From the IMG/VR virus record IMGVR_UViG_3300028007_000010, positions 1-20,142 of that record: DNA of 20,142 nt; one strand, given 5' to 3'. Made by a program: the position numbers and the translations under genes. Of the stretch, positions 14,113 through 20,142 are shown in pieces (the stretch's first letter is position 1; each line of letters begins with the position of its first letter). Below the pieces are notes generated by a model. The model did no database searches and was not told the origin of the DNA. It worked only from the letters and a program-made list of their open reading frames with translations. This DNA is from a virus.

Positions 14113-14263
14113 CGCCTACCTCGTCGACCGTGTCCTCGCCGCGCGGCTGGCAGACGAGGACCATCGCGAGCCGGTGCCGGCCGAGGGCGACCTGGACCGG
14201 CCTCGCATCATGGGCTCGCCGCCACCGCCGGACGGCGTTCCCTGGGCGCCGGGTGAGGGGTAG
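14036..14263 (+). CDS. Tail assembly chaperone, T-type extension (downstream frame)
   Basis: An overlapping frame encoding 75 residues from ATG 14036 (or ATG 14042), or more likely read as the C-terminal part of a G-T fusion by +1 frameshift. The sequence MARTARAWGTRPSVVLGLPPASVDAYLVDRVLAARLADED is a compact helical segment of the kind seen in actinophage T parts (a basic start, then RPSxxLGL, then a helix with DxxLAxRL). The tail of the protein is Pro-rich (IMGSPPPPDGVPWAPGEG). In lambda-like phages the T part binds the major tail protein and recruits it to the tape measure, while G binds the tape measure. It ends three bases before the tape measure ATG. No strong ribosome site precedes ATG 14036, which favours the frameshift reading. 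Confidence 0.72.
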   Translation: MDMARTARAWGTRPSVVLGLPPASVDAYLVDRVLAARLADEDHREPVPAEGDLDRPRIMGSPPPPDGVPWAPGEG

Positions 14264-14266
14264 CTG

Positions 14267-17029
14267 ATGGCCCGCGGCGCCGTGCGCATCTCCATGCTGG
14301 CCGACGCCTCGGGCGTCCGCAGCGGCACCAAGGACGCCGAGCGCCACATCTCGCGCCTGGAGTCCTCGGCCTCCCGGTCGTTCGGCGCGATGAAGACCGC
14401 CGCCCTCGGCTTCGGGGCGGTAGTCGGGGGCGCCGCGGTCCTCGGCATGAAGCAGGCGGTCGGCGCCGCCTCCGACCTGGAGGAGCAGCTCGGCAAGAGC
14501 CGGGTGGTGTTCAAGGGCGCGAGCGACGAGGTCGTCGCGTTCAGCAAGACGTCGGCTACCTCCATCGGCATCTCGCAGCGTGCGGCCCTGGAGGCCACGG
14601 GCACGTTCGGCAACATGCTGGTGCCGATGGGCATCGCCCGCGACCGCGCCGGCGAGATGTCGACGCGGATGGTGAAGCTCGCCGGCGACATGGCCAGCTT
14701 CAACAACGCCTCCCCCGAGGAGACGCTGGAGGCGATCCGATCGGGCCTCTCCGGCGAGCAGGAGCCCCTGCGCAAGTTCGGCGTGTTCCTGAACGAGGCG
14801 ACCATCCGGCAGGAGGCGCTGAACCTCGGCCTGGTCAAGGGCAAGGAGGAGCTGACCGCGGCCGCCAAGGCGCAGGCGGTCTACAGCGTGATCCTGAAGC
14901 AGACCAAGGACGCGCAGGGCGACTACGCGCGCACCTCCGGCAGCCTCGCCAACCAGCAGCGGACCCTTGCCGCGCAGTGGGAGAACGTCTCGGCCAAGCT
15001 CGGCATGGCGCTCATGCCCGCGCTCGCCGACCTGATGGCGTTCGTCAACCGCAACATGCCTCAGATCGAGCGGGCCTTCATGCGGGTGCGCGACACCATC
15101 TCCGGCGTCGTCGAGTTCGTCCGGGCCGTGATCCGGGACGACTGGGACAAGGCGATGGACCTGCTCGGCCGCGGGGCCGACAAGGCGATGACCTTGTTCC
15201 TGCGCATCATGCGCGCGGCGATCCCCAAGCTCGCGCGGTTCGCGTATGAGCTGGGCGCACGCCTCGTCGCGGAGCTCGCCAAGGGGGTGGACGCCGGCCT
15301 TGCCCGGGTGCCCGGCTCGGGCGCCCTACGCCGCCTGCTGGGGTTCGGCCCTGCGGGCAACACCGAGACGCTGGTGCTGCCGATCATCATCCGCGTCAAC
15401 ACCCAACTCGACTCCGCGTCCTCTCGCATCCTCGGCGGGGTGGGGGACTTCTCGGCGACCTTCGGCGGGCGCCGCGCCTCGGGCGGCTACGTCCCGGGCG
15501 ATCCGTCCGCCGGCGACGTGGTGCCGATCCTCGCCACGGGCGGGGAGGTGGTCCTGAACGAGGGCCAGCAGTCCATGCTCGGCCGCTCCCGGATCATGGA
15601 GGTTCTGCGCCGCACGGGCGGTGTCCTCGGCGGTCGGCGCTTCCAGCGCGGCGGCGTCGTGGCGGGCGCTCAGAGGTTCGCCGAGCAGCAGGTGGGCGAG
15701 CCCTACGTGTGGGGCGGCGGCCACTCCCTGGGCGACTCCTACGGGTGGGACTGCTCCGGATTCGCCACCAACGTGGCCGCCCGCGTGCCGGGCTACAAGG
15801 GCGGCATCAACACGACGATGGGCCTGTGGGGCAAGATGCGCCGCGCCTCCGGCACCGAGCCCGTGGTGTTCGGCTTCTCCGGCATGGAGACGAGCGACCC
15901 CCGCAAGCAGCACATGGGCATCCGGGTCAACGGCGTCTGGTACGACGCGGGCTCCGGCGGCGTGCAGCGTGGGCGCACCCGCTGGCCGTCGGGCCTCTGG
16001 ATCCCCCCGGGCCTGGAGAACCTGAGCGTGGGCGGGGCCGTCGGTGGCGGCTATGACATGGGCAACCCCACCACGCGCGAGGCGCCGCCCGACTACTCCG
16101 AGATGGACGTGGAGGCGATCGGCGGCGGGCGGTTCCTGGTCAACGGGCGACGGCGGACGCCGCGTAACGCCGCCGATCGGCGGGCGCTGGGCAACGCGGC
16201 CAGGCGCACCGAGTCCCGCCGCGCGCGCGACTTCGCCACCGGGGCGGCGCTCTCCGGCCCGGTCCCCCGCCGCGGGCGCACGCTGTCGGAGGTCATCGAG
16301 GGGCGCCACCGCGACGACTCGCTGCAGGACGAGCGCACGGGCGACGACGTCGAGCGCCAGTGGCGAGCGGGCGGGGTCACCAACGACGCCTACATCTCCC
16401 TGCGCCGCGAGGAGGCCATCAACAAGGTCCGCACCGACGAGCTGAAGGCGGACCGCGAGGACACGCTCAGTGAGCTGAAGCGCATCCAGCGCCGCCGCGT
16501 CGCCCGGCAGGGGCAGCTGCGCAAGATGCTCGGCCAGCTCGTGCGGGCGCGCCGGCCGGAGGTGCGCCGCGCGATCCTCGAGCGCATGGCCCAGGCGCGG
16601 CAGGACATCGCCGAGATGTGGGACACCATCATCGACCTGCAGCGCGACATCGCCGACATCGACCAGCAGCTGGCCGAGCTCGGCTACCGGGCGAGCGAGA
16701 TCACCGACGAGCTGACGCGCACGCCCACCACCGACTCCGACGCCACCACGGCGAGCACCAGCACGGACCCCACCACGGCCGCCGAGCTCGACCGGTCCAA
16801 CGCCCAGCTCGCCGCCGCGCGCAACTCGGCCACCCTCGCGGACGAGTTCATCCGCACCGCCTTCGGCCCCGGCGACCTCGGCCCGGGCGCGGGCTCGGCG
16901 ATCGGCGCCGCCTCGGGCGGGCGGTGGGTGCCCATCCGCGTGGAGGCCGACTCGTTCTCGGCGGCGGCCCTCTCCGCCTTCGGGCACCAGGGCTACGTCG
17001 GCGCCTCCTTCGTCCCGTCGGGAGCGTGA
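14267..17029 (+). CDS. Tape measure protein with internal NlpC/P60-type peptidase
   Basis: A 920-residue tape measure protein from ATG 14267 (GAGGGG upstream), three bases after the chaperone frame. Residues 1-330 are typical: a helical start, a hydrophobic segment at about 44-68 (TAALGFGAVVGGAAVLGM), then ASDLEEQLGKSRVVFKG, SLSGEQEPLRKFG-like and SGSLANQQRTLAAQWENV motifs. SGGYVPGDPSAGDVVPILATGGEVVLNEGQ (about 404-433) is a known late tape-measure motif. Residues about 465-570 form an NlpC/P60-like cysteine peptidase: PYVWGGG, YGWDCSGF with C496, then QHMGIRVNGVWYDAGS with H549 and a possible third residue D560. It should cut host peptidoglycan during DNA entry. Residues about 710-820 form a charged coiled coil; a Thr/Ser/Asp-rich linker and a short globular end (WVPIRVEADSFSAAAL) follow. 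It sets tail length; some 138 nm would be an upper bound if all were helical, less given the enzyme domain. Confidence 0.92.
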   Translation: MARGAVRISMLADASGVRSGTKDAERHISRLESSASRSFGAMKTAALGFGAVVGGAAVLGMKQAVGAASDLEEQLGKSRVVFKGASDEVVAFSKTSATSIGISQRAALEATGTFGNMLVPMGIARDRAGEMSTRMVKLAGDMASFNNASPEETLEAIRSGLSGEQEPLRKFGVFLNEATIRQEALNLGLVKGKEELTAAAKAQAVYSVILKQTKDAQGDYARTSGSLANQQRTLAAQWENVSAKLGMALMPALADLMAFVNRNMPQIERAFMRVRDTISGVVEFVRAVIRDDWDKAMDLLGRGADKAMTLFLRIMRAAIPKLARFAYELGARLVAELAKGVDAGLARVPGSGALRRLLGFGPAGNTETLVLPIIIRVNTQLDSASSRILGGVGDFSATFGGRRASGGYVPGDPSAGDVVPILATGGEVVLNEGQQSMLGRSRIMEVLRRTGGVLGGRRFQRGGVVAGAQRFAEQQVGEPYVWGGGHSLGDSYGWDCSGFATNVAARVPGYKGGINTTMGLWGKMRRASGTEPVVFGFSGMETSDPRKQHMGIRVNGVWYDAGSGGVQRGRTRWPSGLWIPPGLENLSVGGAVGGGYDMGNPTTREAPPDYSEMDVEAIGGGRFLVNGRRRTPRNAADRRALGNAARRTESRRARDFATGAALSGPVPRRGRTLSEVIEGRHRDDSLQDERTGDDVERQWRAGGVTNDAYISLRREEAINKVRTDELKADREDTLSELKRIQRRRVARQGQLRKMLGQLVRARRPEVRRAILERMAQARQDIAEMWDTIIDLQRDIADIDQQLAELGYRASEITDELTRTPTTDSDATTASTSTDPTTAAELDRSNAQLAAARNSATLADEFIRTAFGPGDLGPGAGSAIGAASGGRWVPIRVEADSFSAAALSAFGHQGYVGASFVPSGA

Positions 17030-17033
17030 GCCC

Positions 17034-19547
17034 GTGCCGATGACCCTCACGCTCACCGCTTACGACGCCGCCTCCCCCTCGTACGCCCTCATCACCGGCG
17101 CGGCCGCCGACCCGTGGAAGCTGGTCACCGCCAACTGGGGCAACGCCGTCTGGGACGTCCTTTACTCCGGGCCGCGCGGCACCCTCGGCGCCCGGCCCAC
17201 GTCCTCGACGGTGCAGAACCGGCAGGTGGCCCTCGGCCTGCGCCTGCTGCCCGCCTCGGTCATGGCGGGCGCGGGCCACCAGAGCGACCTCAACGAGATC
17301 GTCGACCTGATGCGGCGCTATGGCGGGCGGTTGACGGTGCGCCACGACTCGCAGACCTACCGCCAGCACCTGGAGGTGCTGGCCGGCACGGCGGCCCTCG
17401 GAGACTGGACCAACCGCGCCGAGTGGCGCGGCCGCGTCGACTACGCGCTCACCTTCGTGGCCGAGCCCTACGTGCGCGGCGACCCGATGGAGGTCGACGA
17501 CGGCTTCGACACGGACACCCGGGCGAACTACACCTACGACTCGGGCGCGTCGAGCCAGCACACCGTCTCTGGTGGGGAGGTTTCCTCCTCGACCACCTCC
17601 ACCATTTTCCGCGTCTTCCACTCGCTCTACGGCTACTCCTACGGCGACGTCCACGCGTCTGTCACCGGCACCGTCGGATCTTCGCTGACCAACTTCCGGC
17701 TCGGGGTCAGGCTCAAGCGGACCGCCGCCGACTCTGGGCTCGATGCCCACGTCCTCGACGACGGCACCAACTCCATCCTCTACATCGTGGGACGCCAGGC
17801 GGGGGCCCAGACGACGCTCGCCCAGACGACCCTGACCCGGCTCACCGCGGGACAGCGCATCCGGGTGTCCGCCTACATCGTGGGCAACACGGTCGTCGCG
17901 CAGTACTGGAACGGCGCGGCGTCCGAGGAGATCTACGCGAGCACCCCCACCTCGACGACGAGCGTGGTCCTCTCGTCCGCCGACGCCGCCCTTTACGGGC
18001 GCAACGTGACGGCCCCGAGCGGATACGTGTGGGCAGCGGCGGCCAGCGACGCGCGCCTGGATCGCTTCACCGTCTACCCCTACACATACCTGTCGCGCTC
18101 GATGCCCGAAGTGCTGACCATGCACGGCGCCATCCCTGGCGACGCGCCGGCGGCCTGCGACGTCGAGGTCTACGGGTCGGGGATGTTCGCGATGCTCGCC
18201 TGGTCGCGCCGTCCGCAGGGCGAGAACTGGGCCGCGCACGGCGACCTCGACGACTACCCCAACTCCGTCTCGTCGGACCCGACCGACCCGTGGTCGAACG
18301 CTGCCGTATCCGGCGTCACGGGCGCCGCCACCTCGAAGGCCGTCGCGCGGCCGGGCTACCGCTCGCGCAACGCCCTCCAGGTGGTCGCGCCAGCCACGGC
18401 CAACACGGGCGCTAGCCTGCGGATCGGGCGGCGGTTCCGGGCCGGTGTGAGCTACACCGCGAGCGCGTACCTGCGCGCCGCCTCGGGGACGACCAACGCG
18501 CGCATCCGCCTCGGCATCTCAGGCGACATCGCGTCCTCCACCGCCGTGGCCCTGTCGACCACCTGGACCCTGCACACCCTCACCTGGACGCCGACCGCCG
18601 ACCGCGACCTGGCCTGGTTCGCCGCGGAGATCACCGCCGCGACCGCCACCACGTTCCAGGTCGATCAGGTCATGGTCTACGAGACCGACCAGGCGGCGGC
18701 CGCGCTCGCCATCCCGTCCGGCCGCGGCGGGCGGGCGGCGCTGGCGGTGCTTGAGGCCGCCGACGGCTCGTCGCGGGTGCCCGGCGGCAGCGCAAGCCTC
18801 ACGTACACCACGGGCCTTGGCGCCGGCTACCGCTACGGGGATGCCCTGCGGCAGACCAACTCGACCGCCGGCATCCGGGTCTACTGGCCGCTCGACCCTG
18901 ACCTGCTCGATCCCGACCCCCACGCGACGGCGACGGACATCGAGATCTGGGCCCGCGTGGTCACGCCCGCCTGGGGCTCGGCCAATGGCGCGATCATCGG
19001 CTTCGTCTCCTCGCCCCCGGATGCGAGCGGCAACGCGAACCTCATCTACACCCGCGAGTACGGGGCCTCTGGCCGAACCCTTCCGTTCTCGCAGACGCTG
19101 CTAACCCGCGTGGGCACGGTGAGCGTCCCGCACCAGCGGGGCATCGGCGCCGCCGCCCGGCTGCTGGTCGGCGTCCAGATCGCTGCCCCGACGCTGGCCG
19201 GCAACGTGGACATCGACTACCTGATGGTCGTCCCCGCCCGCTCGCGGGCGCTGTCGCCCACCGGCAAGAGCGCGACCGGCTATCCCGAGTTCATCTACAA
19301 CCTGGGGTTGAAGCGGGCGACGGCCGACCTTCGCGGCTACCTCTACCGCGAGGCCGCCGTGGGGTTCTCCCCCTCGACGGGCCTCGGCGGGTCGCTGATC
19401 GAGCTGGACCCAGGCATCAACCAGTTCCTCGCCACGCTGCGGCCCATCCCCGACCGCACGGACGCCAACCCGGCCGACACCGCGACGGCGACCATGGGCG
19501 TGCGCTTCATCCCGACGCCGCGCTGGCACCAGCTGCGGGACGCCTAG
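17034..19547 (+). CDS. Minor tail protein, Dit-like with carbohydrate-binding-like modules
   Basis: An 837-residue protein from GTG 17034 (GGAG at 17021-17024; ATG 17040 also possible), the first gene after the tape measure, where siphoviruses encode the distal tail protein. Residues 1 to about 152 fit a Dit-like N-terminus (WKLVTANWGNAVWDVLYSGPRG, VDLMRRYGGRLTVRHDSQTYRQHLEVL, GRVDYALTFVAEPYVRG). Residues about 155-350 form a LamG-like beta-sandwich pattern (DDGFDTDTRANYTY, QRIRVSAYIVGNTVVAQYWNG, DARLDRFTVYPY). About 440-552 resembles a CBM4/9-type module (RNALQVVAPATANTGASLRIG, YTASAYLRAASGTTNARI, TTFQVDQVMVYETD). More beta-rich segments follow, ending with a Dit-like return (NQFLATLRPIPD, GVRFIPTPRWHQLRD). 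It would form the tail-tip ring and bind host glycans. It is much larger than simple Dit proteins (around 250-300 residues), by insertion of these modules. Confidence 0.85.
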   Translation: MPMTLTLTAYDAASPSYALITGAAADPWKLVTANWGNAVWDVLYSGPRGTLGARPTSSTVQNRQVALGLRLLPASVMAGAGHQSDLNEIVDLMRRYGGRLTVRHDSQTYRQHLEVLAGTAALGDWTNRAEWRGRVDYALTFVAEPYVRGDPMEVDDGFDTDTRANYTYDSGASSQHTVSGGEVSSSTTSTIFRVFHSLYGYSYGDVHASVTGTVGSSLTNFRLGVRLKRTAADSGLDAHVLDDGTNSILYIVGRQAGAQTTLAQTTLTRLTAGQRIRVSAYIVGNTVVAQYWNGAASEEIYASTPTSTTSVVLSSADAALYGRNVTAPSGYVWAAAASDARLDRFTVYPYTYLSRSMPEVLTMHGAIPGDAPAACDVEVYGSGMFAMLAWSRRPQGENWAAHGDLDDYPNSVSSDPTDPWSNAAVSGVTGAATSKAVARPGYRSRNALQVVAPATANTGASLRIGRRFRAGVSYTASAYLRAASGTTNARIRLGISGDIASSTAVALSTTWTLHTLTWTPTADRDLAWFAAEITAATATTFQVDQVMVYETDQAAAALAIPSGRGGRAALAVLEAADGSSRVPGGSASLTYTTGLGAGYRYGDALRQTNSTAGIRVYWPLDPDLLDPDPHATATDIEIWARVVTPAWGSANGAIIGFVSSPPDASGNANLIYTREYGASGRTLPFSQTLLTRVGTVSVPHQRGIGAAARLLVGVQIAAPTLAGNVDIDYLMVVPARSRALSPTGKSATGYPEFIYNLGLKRATADLRGYLYREAAVGFSPSTGLGGSLIELDPGINQFLATLRPIPDRTDANPADTATATMGVRFIPTPRWHQLRDA

Positions 19548-19548
19548 C

Positions 19549-20142
19549 GTGCCCCAGACCACCGTGCGCATCCGGCCGCCGGGTGGCACCTGGGAGGTGC
19601 TCGGCTCCGACCAGGCTGCGGGCGTGGTGCCCGAGGGACTGTCGGTGTCGGCAACAGAAGCCGGCCCGGACACCTGCAGCTTCACCCTGCGGCGGGACGC
19701 GACCCTGCCGTGGCGCGACCTGCTGCCGTTCGCCGAGGTCGACGTGGAGGTGGCGGGCGCGGGCCTCGTCTGGTCGGGCCGGGTGTGGGACACCTCCTAT
19801 GCCGACGCCGACACCATCGGTGTGACGTGTCGCGGCTGGCAGTACGCCCTCGATGACGACCTCGCCGTGCGCAAGCTCTACGTGCGCCAGGCGATGGACG
19901 GGTGGCGCAACATCCGCGAGTGGCCGACGGCGAGCCTCACGGTCTACGGGCCCAACCTGCAGCAGAACGGAGGGACTCAGCCCGCCTTTCAGCTCGGCGC
20001 CAACGTCTCCCTGCCGGCCGCCTTGGCGGGCGGCCGCGCGGGGATCTACATCGACGGCGGGCACGCGGGCGCCATCGCCCGGGTCGTCATCGTCTGGACG
20101 AGCGCCAATAACACCTCGGCGCTTAACACCTACGAGTCCGAG
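19549..20142 (+). CDS. Minor tail protein, tail-tip hub candidate, partial (cut by window end)
   Basis: An open frame of 198 codons from GTG 19549, one base after the preceding stop, running off the window without a stop. It begins PQTTVRIRPPGGTWEVLGSD, has a strand-rich segment VSATEAGPDTCSFTLRRDATLPW, and then FAEVDVEVAGAGLVWSGRVWDTSYAD followed by IGVTCRGWQYALDDD; this alternation of strands with WSGRVWD is typical of the hub (Tal/gp27-like) domains of siphovirus minor tail proteins. From about residue 130 a beta-rich, perhaps glycan-binding, segment begins (TASLTVYGPNLQQNGGTQPAFQLG, GRAGIYIDGGHAGAIARVVIVW). The site after the Dit-like gene supports a hub or adsorption role. The C-terminal part, total length and any enzyme domain are outside the window. 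Confidence 0.78.
   Translation, partial: MPQTTVRIRPPGGTWEVLGSDQAAGVVPEGLSVSATEAGPDTCSFTLRRDATLPWRDLLPFAEVDVEVAGAGLVWSGRVWDTSYADADTIGVTCRGWQYALDDDLAVRKLYVRQAMDGWRNIREWPTASLTVYGPNLQQNGGTQPAFQLGANVSLPAALAGGRAGIYIDGGHAGAIARVVIVWTSANNTSALNTYESE

Noticed and set aside
15326-17056. 576-codon open frame on the minus strand opposite the tape measure gene
   Set aside because: Same artefact; no motif or plausible ribosome site, and the tape measure frame has clear domains.
16848-18239. 463-codon minus-strand frame opposite the tape measure/Dit-like junction
   Set aside because: Low-complexity translation across two recognised genes; no support as a gene.

Overview
The window is a dense late (virion-structure) gene block of a tailed siphovirus with an HK97-type head, either a phage genome or a prophage. 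All genes lie on the plus strand. Very high G+C (most 60-base lines near 70-80 %), frequent GTG starts, many 1- or 4-base stop/start overlaps and the style of the proteins point to an actinobacterial host; the genus cannot be told. No integrase, att site, lysis, replication or tRNA gene is seen, so free phage and prophage cannot be separated.

Layout: (1) 1-2452, DNA packaging: a rho-independent terminator, an HNH endonuclease, terminase small and large subunits. (2) 2453-6119, head: a small unknown protein, portal, S78-type prohead protease, major capsid protein. (3) 6136-10373, accessory module: a protein with a charged helical C-terminus, a perfect 10-bp hairpin, a small protein that repeats that helical motif, a collagen-like fibre protein, two fibre/appendage proteins and a glycoside hydrolase resembling family GH26. 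(4) 10370-12191, head-tail joining: gp6-like connector with an extra N-terminal beta domain, gp10-like protein, tail terminator. (5) 12208-20142, tail: a His-rich unknown, the major tail protein (reading frame broken once), G and GT-type tail assembly chaperones with a probable +1 frameshift, a 920-residue tape measure protein with an internal NlpC/P60 peptidase, a large Dit-like minor tail protein with carbohydrate-binding-like modules, and the start of the next minor tail protein, cut by the window end.

Together these genes package DNA, build and mature the head, decorate the virion, join head to tail, and build a tail with a wall-cutting domain and sugar-binding tip. The most notable part is region 3: fibre-like proteins plus a polysaccharide hydrolase sitting between the capsid and connector genes rather than with the tail-tip genes, with a clear G+C drop inside the hydrolase gene. 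I found no defence island, CRISPR array, insertion sequence or RNA gene. There is no non-coding gap over 300 bases; the longest non-coding stretch inside the window is the roughly 60 bases around the hairpin at 6621-6644.
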